Assembly: GCA_947371915.1 (NCBI GenBank)
Contig: CANBRM010000001.1
Location: 1 to 64,000 of the forward strand
Direction: 5' to 3'
Length of the DNA stretch: 64,000 bases
DNA from: Comamonadaceae bacterium
Lineage (GTDB): Bacteria; Pseudomonadota; Gammaproteobacteria; Burkholderiales; Burkholderiaceae_C
Under the pieces are notes generated by a model. It saw only the letters and a program-made list of their open reading frames with translations. It ran no database searches and was not told the origin of the DNA. A program made the position numbers and the translations under genes. This document shows positions 1 through 8,796 of the stretch, piece by piece; within the stretch, counting starts at the first letter, position 1; each line of letters opens with the position of its first letter.

Positions 1-1229
<1,229 letters not shown>

Positions 1230-1269
1230 TTAGGTGGTGCCGCTGACAGGCGTGCATGCAATAGACCTC

Positions 1270-1277
1270 TATAAAAT
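1270..1277 (+). promoter_or_regulatory. Candidate -10 element upstream of the GST gene
   Basis: The run TATAAAAT lies 29 bases before the GST start in the purB/GST divergent intergenic region (1221-1305). I see no well-spaced TTGACA-like -35; the nearest, CTGACA at 1243-1248, is too far upstream. This is a weak call from base composition and position only. Confidence 0.35.
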
Positions 1278-1305
1278 ACGCACTCTGTTAATTTCAAATG
1301 AACGT

Positions 1306-1920
1306 ATGAAGCTTATTGGTGCCGTCACCAGCCCCTACGTGCGCAAAGTGCGCATCGTCATGGCCGAGAAAAAACTAGACGTTCAGTTCGTCACCGAAGA
1401 CGTGTGGGCGGCCGACACCACCATCACCGATTCGAACCCACTGGGCAAAGTGCCTTGCTTGATCATGGAAGGCGGCGAGGCCCTGTTTGACTCACGCGTG
1501 ATCGTGGAGTACCTCGATACCTTGTCACCCGTGGGCAAGTTGATTCCTGCAGGTGGCCGTGAGCGCGCCGAAGTGAAAACATGGGAAGCCTTGGCCGACG
1601 GCCTGCTGGACGCCGCCATTCTGGCGCGCTTAGAAGCCCATTGGATCGGTCGCAAAGACAACGAGCGCAGCCAAGCGTGGATTGCGCGTCAGATGAAAAA
1701 AATTGACGACAGCTTGGCCGCCATGAGCCGCGGCTTGGGCGAGCGCAGCCACTGCGTGGGCATCCATCTGAGCTTGTGCGACATCGCCTTGGGCAGTGCC
1801 TTGGGTTACCTCGATTTCCGTTTCCCCGACATCAACTGGCGCGAGCGTCACGCCAATTTGGCTGACTTGTTTGAGCGCTTGTCACAGCGCCAAAGCTTCA
1901 AAGACACGCTGCCGGCTTAA
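1306..1920 (+). CDS. Glutathione S-transferase family protein
   Basis: This 204-residue protein has a thioredoxin-fold N-terminal domain (MKLIGAVTSPYVRKVRIVM) in which the SPYVRK stretch is where the catalytic Ser/Cys of bacterial GSTs lies. The cis-proline and glutathione gamma-glutamyl site follow (GKVPCL, then DSRVIVEYLD at about residues 60-75). A helical C-terminal domain completes the usual GST length. Such proteins conjugate glutathione to electrophiles or act as glutathione-dependent reductases in the cytoplasm; the substrate cannot be read from sequence. An upstream in-frame start at 1234 exists, but the fold begins exactly at ATG 1306, so I prefer that. It is convergent with the SnoaL-like gene ending at 1928. 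Confidence 0.9.
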   Translation: MKLIGAVTSPYVRKVRIVMAEKKLDVQFVTEDVWAADTTITDSNPLGKVPCLIMEGGEALFDSRVIVEYLDTLSPVGKLIPAGGRERAEVKTWEALADGLLDAAILARLEAHWIGRKDNERSQAWIARQMKKIDDSLAAMSRGLGERSHCVGIHLSLCDIALGSALGYLDFRFPDINWRERHANLADLFERLSQRQSFKDTLPA

Positions 1921-1927
1921 CCCAGAG

Positions 1928-2383
1928 CTAGCTGTTGGCTCGTCGTTTGAGCCAACGCATCAAGCTGCCCACTACGGGCAGCTTTTCATACAACTCTTCG
2001 GCAGCATCCCAGTAATCGCGGTGTATGGCTACACGCCACACGCCCGCCTCTTCGCGCAGCACCAAGTGGCTAGCGCCGCGAATGGTTTGTGTGCGACCTG
2101 CGTCAAAGCGGCGCATGCCAAACAAAAAATCCCAAGTCACAAAGCATTGCGCATCTTGCTGCACACGCTGGGTGATGACAAAACGTGGCGCATAAAGCTC
2201 GCGAAACATGTGCGCAAAGATGGCTTCAATGGCGGGCACGCCTTGCACCTCGTTGAACGGGTCTTTGAACTGCGCGTCGGCTGTGTAGATGTCGGCAATG
2301 CGGGCAACGTCGGCTGGCTGCAACTGTTCAAAAAAGTCGACCACGCGTTGGAGTGCGGCTTCGCAGGTGTCAGTGTTGTCCAT
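1928..2383 (-). CDS. SnoaL/NTF2-like domain protein, last gene of the putative photo-oxidation operon
   Basis: The 151-residue protein has the compact alpha+beta cone fold pattern of the SnoaL/NTF2-like superfamily: an N-terminal helix (ALQRVVDFFEQL), then DVARIADIYTADAQFKDPFNEV, a signature of the polyketide-cyclase-like group. The family includes isomerases, cyclases and non-catalytic ligand-binding proteins. The start is ATG 2383 (MDNTDTCEAAL), because the upstream extension looks unrelated to the fold. It lies 5 bases after the SDR gene and is the distal gene of the seven-gene unit read leftwards from 7777. NTF2-like proteins occur in several lipid-modification clusters of this kind, so a role on a modified fatty acid is plausible but inferred. 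Confidence 0.8.
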   Translation of the reverse strand: MDNTDTCEAALQRVVDFFEQLQPADVARIADIYTADAQFKDPFNEVQGVPAIEAIFAHMFRELYAPRFVITQRVQQDAQCFVTWDFLFGMRRFDAGRTQTIRGASHLVLREEAGVWRVAIHRDYWDAAEELYEKLPVVGSLMRWLKRRANS

Positions 2384-2388
2384 GGGGT

Positions 2389-3162
2389 TCACATCCCCGT
2401 GGCGCGGCGCACCAACGCAAAGTACCAGCGGTAGGGCAGCACACGCATGAACTTGAGCCAGCGTGTGAAACGTTTGGGGTAGTGAATCTCGAAAGCCCCT
2501 TTGGCCCAACCGCGCAGCATTTCACGAGCAGCTTGTTCTGGGCCAATCAAGGCGGGCATGTGGAAGTTGTTTTGCGCGGTCAACGGGGTTTCCACAAAAC
2601 CAGGATTCACCACGCTCACTCCCAAACCTTGGGTGGACAGATCCAGATACAAAGCCTCGGCCAAGTGAATCAAGGCGGCTTTGGTGGGCCCGTAGGCCAA
2701 GCTTTGCGGCAACCCTCGGTAGCCCGCCACGCTGGCCACGAGGCTGAGGTGGCCAAAGCCTTGGGCCAACAGCGCGGGCAGCACGGCATCAAGCATGTAG
2801 AGCGCGCCGACGTAATTGACCGTTTGGTGGCGCAGCATTTCGTCCAGGTTGTAGTCCGTGGCGCGTACAGGTTTGTAATAGCCGGCGCAGTAGATCACGA
2901 CATCTAAGCCTTGTTCAGCTTGTATGTGTTGCGCGGCTTGGCGCATCGCTGCGGGATCGCTCACGTCGAGTACCACGGCCTGGGCGCCAGGGTGGGTATC
3001 GACAAACGCTTGCAGCAACTCAGATTTGCGGGCCGACACCACCACGCGGGCACCTGCTGTGTGCAGGGCTTGGGCGGTCGCCAAGCCAATGCCACTGGAG
3101 GCGCCAATCAGCCACACACTGCGGCCTTGCCAATCGGTGATGGTTGGGTTGAGAGGTTTCAT
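2389..3162 (-). CDS. SDR family oxidoreductase of the lipid-modification operon
   Basis: This is a 257-residue classical short-chain dehydrogenase. The NAD(P)-binding motif GASSGIG is near residue 20, the structural CAGYY segment (NNAG equivalent) near 90, and the catalytic pair Tyr-x3-Lys occurs as YGPTK. A basic C-terminal stretch (HYPKRFTRWLKFM) resembles membrane-associated SDRs acting on lipids. ATG 3162 overlaps the stop of the chalcone-isomerase-like gene by 4 bases, showing translational coupling. The neighbours (Cfa-like methyltransferase, FAD oxidoreductase) suggest a lipid substrate, but that is inference from context. Confidence 0.88.
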   Translation of the reverse strand: MKPLNPTITDWQGRSVWLIGASSGIGLATAQALHTAGARVVVSARKSELLQAFVDTHPGAQAVVLDVSDPAAMRQAAQHIQAEQGLDVVIYCAGYYKPVRATDYNLDEMLRHQTVNYVGALYMLDAVLPALLAQGFGHLSLVASVAGYRGLPQSLAYGPTKAALIHLAEALYLDLSTQGLGVSVVNPGFVETPLTAQNNFHMPALIGPEQAAREMLRGWAKGAFEIHYPKRFTRWLKFMRVLPYRWYFALVRRATGM

Positions 3163-3743
3163 GGTTGTGCACCTGCTAAAAGTTGTTGTCGCAGTTGACG
3201 TTGCGAGGTCTCGGGGGCCAGCCATATCCCCATGAAGCGTTGGGCCAATTCGGCATCACGCATCTCGCCCAGCAGCTGTTCTTGGTGCAAGAGTTGCAGG
3301 CCTTTTTGGGGAACGTAGATGCCCGTGAGTCGCTCGCCTGCGCGCACATTGGGAATGAGTTGGCTCAGCAGTGTCGACCAGTTTTGGGTTTGCGCGGGCG
3401 TGAGTGCGCGCTGGCCTTGCATCTCGTCCATCGAGCGCTGGGCAATGTCGCTGCCTTTGAAGTCCCGCAGGTAACGCAGATCCAACACCAAGGCTTGTTT
3501 GTCCCAATCGCTGGCTGAAAAAGTTGCATTCGCCCACAGGCTGGCGTCGTAGACCGAAAAGCCCCAAAAGGTAAAACGTTGCTGCCCCATCAGTCGCGGT
3601 GTAGCCAGCCATTTTTGCAAGCGTTGGATTGGCAACGCGTCGCTGGGTGGGGTTTGTGCCGCGGCGTTGGGCAGTTGCCCAGCGGCGGCCAGCATCAGCC
3701 CGGCCTGCAGGCCAACGGTGAGAAGCCTGCGGCGCGTGTTCAT
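3159..3743 (-). CDS. Chalcone isomerase-like exported protein
   Basis: A 194-residue protein with a twin-arginine-like N-terminus (MNTRRRLLTVGLQ) and a hydrophobic segment ending in an Ala-rich cleavage region (NAAAQT), so it is probably exported. The mature part matches the bacterial chalcone isomerase-like family: FTFWGFSVYDASLWA near residue 60, DLRYLRDFKG near 90, and WSTLLSQLIPNVRAGERLTGIY near 120. Chalcone isomerase folds bind fatty acids in plants; the bacterial family lacks a firmly assigned reaction. It overlaps both neighbours by 4 bases (ATGA), in a Cfa/DUF1365/FAD-oxidoreductase neighbourhood where this family is commonly found. Periplasmic handling of a lipid is an inference. 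Confidence 0.86.
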   Translation of the reverse strand: MNTRRRLLTVGLQAGLMLAAAGQLPNAAAQTPPSDALPIQRLQKWLATPRLMGQQRFTFWGFSVYDASLWANATFSASDWDKQALVLDLRYLRDFKGSDIAQRSMDEMQGQRALTPAQTQNWSTLLSQLIPNVRAGERLTGIYVPQKGLQLLHQEQLLGEMRDAELAQRFMGIWLAPETSQRQLRQQLLAGAQP

Positions 3744-4978
3744 GGTTTGACCAAGGTGTACTGCACCACGTCGATGTTGTGTTGCTCAAAGGCGGCTTCG
3801 CAGTAGGCGAGGTAGAACTCCCAAATGCGGATGAAGCGCAGGTCAAAGCCCAACGCCAACACCTGCGCTTGGTCGGCCATGAACTGCTGACGCCAACGGC
3901 GCAAGGTCTCGGCGTAGTCCAAGCCGAAGGCCATTTCATCCACGACTTTCAGGCCCGCCTTCACTGCTTGGGCGCGGAACTCGCGTGGGCAGGGCAAGCA
4001 GCCACCGGGAAAGATGTACTGCTGAATGAAGTCGGTGCTGGTCACGTACCGGTCAAACAAGCTGTCGTCGATGACGATGCTCTGGATGCACGCCTTGCCG
4101 CCGCTTTTGAGCAAGCGGGCGACGGTGGCGAAATAGGTGGGCCAATACTCTTGGCCGACCGCTTCGATCATTTCGATGGAGCACACCGCGTCATACGGGC
4201 CGTCGTTGATGTCGCGGTAGTCTTGCCAACGCAGGTTGCTTTGGTCTTGCTTGCCCAAGGCTTGCATGCGGCGATTGGCGTAGGCCAGTTGTTCGTGGCT
4301 CAAGGTCACGCCGCTCATGTGAGCACCAAACTCGGTGCTGCCCATCTCGGCCAGTGCGCCCCAGCCGCAGCCAATTTCCATCACGCGGTCACCGGGTTTG
4401 ACGTCGACCATGCGCAAGGCGCGGCGCACTTTGGCGCTCTGAGCTTGGGCCATGGGTTGGCTGCGGTCACCGTCAAACCAAGCGGACGAATAGTTCATCG
4501 TGCCGTCCAGCCACAGCTCGTAAAACGCGTTACCCAAGTCGTAATGGGCGTGGATATTTTTAGCGCTGTTGCTGCGCGTGTTGCGGTTGAGCAAATGCTT
4601 CACGCGGTAGACCAAGCGGCCCAGCCAGTGGCCATAAATCAGGTCGTCCATGTCGCGGCGATTGGCGACCAAGAGCTGCAACAAGTCAGCCAAGTTGTGG
4701 GTGGTCCAGTCGCCCGCGATGTAGCTTTCTGCAAAACCAATGTCGCCCGATTTGAGGGCCTGTGTCAGTGGTGTCCAGTTGTTCAAATGCAGGCTGGCAT
4801 GTAAGGCTGGGCCTTGGGCTGGCGTTTCGCCAAATTGTTCGGTACTGCCGTCGGGCCATTGCACATGCAAGGTGCCATGTTTGAGGCGTTGCAGCAGGGC
4901 GAGTACACGCCGAGCTGCCGAGGGCATGTCAGAGGGTGCGCTGGCGCGTTGGGCGGTGTCGTTGCGGGTGGTGGTCAT
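3740..4978 (-). CDS. Cyclopropane-fatty-acyl-phospholipid synthase family methyltransferase
   Basis: A 412-residue SAM-dependent methyltransferase of the Cfa family (COG2230), which adds a methylene or methyl group to unsaturated acyl chains of membrane phospholipids. Visible features are YDLGNAFYELWLDGTMNYSSA at about 145-165 (acyl/SAM region), SAM motif I as VMEIGCGWG at about 197-205, and YIFPGGCLP at about 319-327. The FEHVG motif of cyclopropane synthases reads IEAVG here: the His that helps hold bicarbonate in the E. coli enzyme is replaced by Ala. The gene may thus belong to a branch that methylates without ring closure, such as the enzymes of furan fatty acid synthesis; this is inference. 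It sits between DUF1365 and the chalcone-isomerase-like gene. Confidence 0.92.
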   Translation of the reverse strand: MTTTRNDTAQRASAPSDMPSAARRVLALLQRLKHGTLHVQWPDGSTEQFGETPAQGPALHASLHLNNWTPLTQALKSGDIGFAESYIAGDWTTHNLADLLQLLVANRRDMDDLIYGHWLGRLVYRVKHLLNRNTRSNSAKNIHAHYDLGNAFYELWLDGTMNYSSAWFDGDRSQPMAQAQSAKVRRALRMVDVKPGDRVMEIGCGWGALAEMGSTEFGAHMSGVTLSHEQLAYANRRMQALGKQDQSNLRWQDYRDINDGPYDAVCSIEMIEAVGQEYWPTYFATVARLLKSGGKACIQSIVIDDSLFDRYVTSTDFIQQYIFPGGCLPCPREFRAQAVKAGLKVVDEMAFGLDYAETLRRWRQQFMADQAQVLALGFDLRFIRIWEFYLAYCEAAFEQHNIDVVQYTLVKP

Positions 4979-4997
4979 GGCTGGTGGTGTCTTTGAA

Positions 4998-5852
4998 TCA
5001 GCGGGTCACAAAATGTTTGGGCGGTGCGGGTTGCCTGAAAAACGGCACGCGTTTGCGCCACAGCTTGAAGGCTTGCCAGTGGATGCGCACCATGACCATC
5101 GCGGTCATCAGGGGGTAGCGCCACAGAGCGCGTCGCAAGGCGGTGCGCGTGATGGGTTGGAGTTCGCCACTCACGCTCGTTTCGATCAACGGGCCTTGGG
5201 CATCGTCGTGGTCCACGCGGGCCACGGTGTGTGTGGCGGTGCGCATGAAGCGAAAGCGGTAGTCGCCTTGCACGGCACAAAACGGCGAGACGTGAAACAC
5301 CTTGTCAGCGCGCAGTTCGACGCCGTACTCCGGGCGGTCAAGCAAATAGCAATGGCGTTCACCAAAGGTGTTGTTCACCTCGACCACGATGGCGCGCAGT
5401 GATGCATCTGCCGCGTGGCAATACCAAAAGCTCACGGGCTTGAAGGTGTAGCCCAGCACGCGTGGGTAGCAATGCAGCCACACCTCGCCCGTGGCGTCGG
5501 TGATGCCCTCGGCCTGAAGCAGTTCATCGAGCCAAGCCAAGGCCCCGCCTTGTGCTGTGCTGCGGCCATCGCCGTGGTCCACGTCATGAAAGCTGATCGC
5601 CCCTGCACGGTTGATGGCCAAGGTGGTGTTGACCTCCGCCAAGTGGCGCATCGGCAGCATCAAAAAATAAGTGGCGTAGGCAAACGCATGTTGGGCGGGA
5701 CGCAAGCGGGTGTGACGCACTTGGCCAAACCCGATCAAGCCCGCTTCAGGCGTCGCTGAAGCGGCCAGCACCGATGCCCCGGCCGTTGGCACAGCGTGAT
5801 GCGCTGCGCTGTGAGCTGCATCGTGGGGCGGCGGCGTGTTGGGTGTGTGCAT
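4998..5852 (-). CDS. DUF1365 domain protein
   Basis: This 284-residue protein matches the DUF1365 family: GFGQVRHTRLRPAQHAFAY at the start of the domain (about residues 42-60), HCYPRVLGYTFKPVSFWYCH at about 128-147, VVEVNNTFGERHCYLL, and KVFHVSPFC. The family is of unproven biochemical function and is nearly always encoded between a flavin oxidoreductase and a Cfa-like methyltransferase, as here. The first 40 residues are low-complexity (His/Ala/Pro) and probably not part of the fold; a later start is possible. The 19-base gap to the methyltransferase and 17-base gap to the FAD gene place it within one operon. Confidence 0.9.
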   Translation of the reverse strand: MHTPNTPPPHDAAHSAAHHAVPTAGASVLAASATPEAGLIGFGQVRHTRLRPAQHAFAYATYFLMLPMRHLAEVNTTLAINRAGAISFHDVDHGDGRSTAQGGALAWLDELLQAEGITDATGEVWLHCYPRVLGYTFKPVSFWYCHAADASLRAIVVEVNNTFGERHCYLLDRPEYGVELRADKVFHVSPFCAVQGDYRFRFMRTATHTVARVDHDDAQGPLIETSVSGELQPITRTALRRALWRYPLMTAMVMVRIHWQAFKLWRKRVPFFRQPAPPKHFVTR

Positions 5853-5870
5853 CGGTGGTTCAGTGCGAGC

Positions 5871-7160
5871 TTAAGTGCAAGACGCCAACCAGCTCTGTGC
5901 GGCAGCGCGCCCAGCTTTGAAGCCGTCTTCATGAAAGCCGTAGCCCATCCAAGCGCCTGCAAACCACGTGCGTTGTTGGCCTTGCAATTGCGGCATCAGC
6001 GCTTGGGCTTGAATGGCGGCTAAGTCAAACACAGGGTGGGCGTAGTCGTATTCGCCCAGCACATGCGCCGGGTCGATTTCGTGCACGGGATTGAGCGAAA
6101 CAAACACGTCTTGCGTGAATGGCAGGGGCTGTAAAAGGTTGAGCCAGTAATGCAAACACACACGCGCCGACTCGGTGTTGTGTTGTGCGGCGCGTTCGTA
6201 GTTCCAAGCCGCCCACGCGAGTTTTTTCTTGGGCATGACCGAGGTGTCGGTGTGCAGCACGGCGCGGTTGGCATGGGTGCGAATCGCGCCAAGGGTGGCT
6301 TGTTCTTGCGGTGTCGGTGCGGCCAGCATGCGTAATGCTTGGCCCGCGTGGGTGGCCAAGATCACCGCATCAAAGCGCTCGCTGCCTGTGTGCGTGTGTA
6401 CGGTGGCGCTTTGGGCGTCGCGCTCGATGCGCAGCACGGCTGTGTTCAGCCGTTTGTCGGCGATGCGCGCCACAATTTTTTCGACGTAATGTTTCGCGCC
6501 ACCGGCCACGGTGTGCCATTGCGGGCGGTTGTTGACTTGAATCAGGCCGTGGTTGTGACAAAACCGCACCATCGTGGCGACGGGGAATTGCAGCATTTGG
6601 TCGGTGGGGCAACTCCAGATGCAACCCAGCATGGGCAGCAAATACCAGTCGCGGAAGGTGTCGCCAAACGCGTGGGTGCGCAAAAATTCTTGCAGCGGTT
6701 GCGCCAGTTCGTGGTCCTGGTTGCGTTCGGCCAGCGCTGTGGCCAAGGTGTTGAAGCGCATCACGTCGCGCAGCATGTTCAAGAAACGCGGTTTGAACAG
6801 GTTGCTGCGCTGCGCGAACACCGTGTTCAAGTTGGCGCCGTTCCATTCCAAGGCGCGCTGTCCGGGCGCGCCCGGTACTTGCACCGAGAACGACATGTCC
6901 GATTTGGCAGTGGCCACCTGCAGTTCCTCGAACAAACCAATCAGACCCGGGTACGTTCGTTCGTTGTAGACCAAGAAACCGGTATCCACACCGTGGGTTT
7001 GAGCGCCTGTTGCCGTGGGCAAGGTGACGTCTACGGTGTGGGTGTGGCCGCCAAAGTAGTCGCCCGCTTCAAACAGGGTGAGCTCGGCATGACCGTGCAA
7101 GTGATGAGCGGCGGACAGGCCCGAGATGCCTGAGCCAACGATGGCAACGCGTTGTGTCAT
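5871..7160 (-). CDS. FAD-dependent oxidoreductase (amine-oxidase/desaturase-like)
   Basis: This 429-residue flavoprotein opens with the dinucleotide-binding loop VAIVGSGISGLSAAHHL and an acidic strand end (LTLFEAGDYFGGHTHT), the pattern of the NAD(P)/FAD-binding amine oxidase and phytoene-desaturase-like group. A conserved LLPMLGCIWSCPTDQML stretch lies near residue 190, and the C-terminal FAD motif is WFAGAWMGYGFHEDGFKAGRAAA. It is the usual partner of DUF1365 and Cfa-like methyltransferases. Members of such sets have been implicated in desaturating methylated acyl chains on the way to furan fatty acids, but the exact substrate here is inferred. Its start overlaps the stop of the glutathione peroxidase gene (ATGA at 7157-7160). 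Confidence 0.9.
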   Translation of the reverse strand: MTQRVAIVGSGISGLSAAHHLHGHAELTLFEAGDYFGGHTHTVDVTLPTATGAQTHGVDTGFLVYNERTYPGLIGLFEELQVATAKSDMSFSVQVPGAPGQRALEWNGANLNTVFAQRSNLFKPRFLNMLRDVMRFNTLATALAERNQDHELAQPLQEFLRTHAFGDTFRDWYLLPMLGCIWSCPTDQMLQFPVATMVRFCHNHGLIQVNNRPQWHTVAGGAKHYVEKIVARIADKRLNTAVLRIERDAQSATVHTHTGSERFDAVILATHAGQALRMLAAPTPQEQATLGAIRTHANRAVLHTDTSVMPKKKLAWAAWNYERAAQHNTESARVCLHYWLNLLQPLPFTQDVFVSLNPVHEIDPAHVLGEYDYAHPVFDLAAIQAQALMPQLQGQQRTWFAGAWMGYGFHEDGFKAGRAAAQSWLASCT

Positions 7161-7777
7161 GGCGTTGTACCTTTGGCGGCCAATTGTTTTTCAATCTCTT
7201 GCACAAAGGCTTTGTCTTGTGGCCCCGTCATGCTGCTGAAGCTTTTGACGGTTTGGCCGTCGCGGCTGATGATGTATTTGTAAAAGTTCCACTTGGGTGT
7301 GGTGCCTGTTTGCTCCGCCAATTGCTTGAACAACGGCAGCGCGTCTGGCCCGCGCACAGTGGTTTTCACAAACATAGGGAACTTCACGCCAAAGGTGTTC
7401 TCGCAAAAGTCGGCGATCTTGGCGTTGCTGTCGGGCTCTTGCGAGAAGTCATTGCTGGGAAAGCCCAGCACCACCAAACCTCGGTCTTTGTATTTGGCGT
7501 GCAGGGCTTCTAGGCCTTTGTATTGGGGCGTGAAGCCGCAAAAGCTGGCCGTGTTCACCACCACCACCACCTGCCCTGCGTATTGGCACAGGGCTTGGGG
7601 CTTTTCATCCTGCAGTCGCAAGACCGTGTGCTGCAACACACGCGGGCAAGTGGCCTGCGCTGTAGCTGACGCCGCGGTGTTGGGGGCATCTGCGGCGTGC
7701 AGCGCCGTCCAAGGTGCCAAAGCGCTGGCCAAGAGCGCCCAACGAACGATGTTCAGGCGTGATGATTTATTTTGCAT
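7157..7777 (-). CDS. Glutathione peroxidase family protein, exported, first gene of the operon
   Basis: The 206-residue protein has a signal-peptide-like N-terminus (basic SRLNIVRW, then hydrophobic ALLASALAPWTALHAA) followed by a glutathione/thioredoxin peroxidase domain. The peroxidatic residue is Cys in NTASFCGFTPQY (not selenocysteine), and the C-terminal active-site WNF occurs in PKWNFYKY. The middle motif reads FPSNDFSQEP rather than the common NQFGGQEP. It would reduce lipid or hydrogen peroxides, probably in the periplasm. ATG 7777 is chosen because it starts a good signal peptide; longer upstream extensions run into the divergent promoter region. Leading an operon of lipid genes opposite a photoreceptor-type regulator fits a defence against photo-oxidised lipids. 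Confidence 0.88.
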   Translation of the reverse strand: MQNKSSRLNIVRWALLASALAPWTALHAADAPNTAASATAQATCPRVLQHTVLRLQDEKPQALCQYAGQVVVVVNTASFCGFTPQYKGLEALHAKYKDRGLVVLGFPSNDFSQEPDSNAKIADFCENTFGVKFPMFVKTTVRGPDALPLFKQLAEQTGTTPKWNFYKYIISRDGQTVKSFSSMTGPQDKAFVQEIEKQLAAKGTTP

Positions 7778-7807
7778 AGGACCCCATGATGGCTTATTCT
7801 TAGCGTA

Positions 7808-7820
7808 TTGTCTGAGACAA
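7808..7820. promoter_or_regulatory. Perfect 13-bp palindrome, candidate operator between the photoreceptor gene and the lipid operon
   Basis: The sequence TTGTCTGAGACAA is a perfect inverted repeat (TTGTCT, G, AGACAA) in the 80-base divergent intergenic region. It lies 30 bases before the peroxidase start (7777) and 37 bases before the regulator start (7858), so a dimeric MerR protein bound there could control both directions. The palindrome is seen; its use by the adjacent regulator is inferred. I could not place -35 and -10 boxes convincingly. Confidence 0.55.
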
Positions 7821-7857
7821 AACGAATGCCCATGGTTGCCACTGGATTTTTTTACAC

Positions 7858-8796
7858 ATGAATACCCCAGTTCTTTCAGAGGTTCCGACACTTTCGATTG
7901 CCGCCGTCGAGCGAGACACCGGTATTGGTAAGGACACTTTACGTGTGTGGGAGCGCCGATACGGCTTTCCCGTGCCCGGGCGGGACGCCTTTGGCGAACG
8001 CAGCTACCCTTTCGAGCAAGTTGAAAAGCTGCGCGTCATTCGCCGCTTGATGGACCAAGGCCATCGGCCCGGTCGTATCGTCTCTCTGCCCATGGAAACC
8101 TTGCTCACTTTGGGGCAAGCGTCGGAGGGTGAGGTGTTGGGCGGCCCCATACCTGAGCATTTGAAGGTGCACTTTGGCTTGATCAAAAGTCATGACAGCG
8201 AAGCATTACAAGCCTTGCTGACGCAAGACATGACGCGCGAGGGTTTGAGTGACTTCGTGATCGAGATCGTGGCGCCTCTGCTGATGTGTGTGGGGGAGGC
8301 TTGGGCTCGAGGGGAATTGGCGATTTTTGAAGAACATTTGTTCACGGAGTGCGTCATTCGGGTCATGCGCCTTGGCATCATCACATGCACTGTGCCCCAG
8401 CACGCGCTCGGACCGCGTGTGTTGTTGACAACCTTCCCACAAGAACCGCATGGATTGGGTTTGTTGATGGTGGAATGCGTTTTGGTGGAACAGGGGTGTA
8501 CTTGCTTGTCTCTGGGCACTCAGACGCCGGTGCTCGACATCGCCTTTGCGGCAGTGGCGCACCGCGTAGATGTGGTGGCTCTGAGTTTCAGCAGTTTGAT
8601 CAAACCCAATGATGTCGTGGAGGGTCTGCAAGAGTTGAGGCGTCATTTGTCAGATGCCGTCAAAGTTTGGGCAGGTGGGCAGGCTTTGGCGCTGCGACGG
8701 CGCAAGGTCCCTCAAGTGGACATTCTGGGGGGATTTTCGGATATCGCCTTCCACGTCAAGCGCTGGCGCAGTGCCGCTCTAAAATTGAAAGCATGA
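7858..8796 (+). CDS. MerR-family regulator with cobalamin-binding domain (CarH/LitR-type photoreceptor)
   Basis: The 312-residue protein has a MerR winged-helix domain (residues 11-75: LSIAAVERDTGIGKDTLRVWERRYGFPVP, then GERSY) and a B12-sensing half. W149 followed by nine residues and E159-H160 forms the Wx9EH motif of the four-helix bundle that caps adenosylcobalamin. EPHGLG at 196-201 is the ExHxxG motif whose His is the lower cobalt ligand. In known CarH/LitR proteins the dark AdoCbl-bound tetramer represses DNA, and light breaks the Co-C bond and releases it. The residue after the Trp is Ala150, where Thermus CarH has the His that ligates cobalt after illumination. It is divergent from the lipid operon, and its stop overlaps the rfaE2 start by 4 bases. 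Confidence 0.88.
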   Translation: MNTPVLSEVPTLSIAAVERDTGIGKDTLRVWERRYGFPVPGRDAFGERSYPFEQVEKLRVIRRLMDQGHRPGRIVSLPMETLLTLGQASEGEVLGGPIPEHLKVHFGLIKSHDSEALQALLTQDMTREGLSDFVIEIVAPLLMCVGEAWARGELAIFEEHLFTECVIRVMRLGIITCTVPQHALGPRVLLTTFPQEPHGLGLLMVECVLVEQGCTCLSLGTQTPVLDIAFAAVAHRVDVVALSFSSLIKPNDVVEGLQELRRHLSDAVKVWAGGQALALRRRKVPQVDILGGFSDIAFHVKRWRSAALKLKA

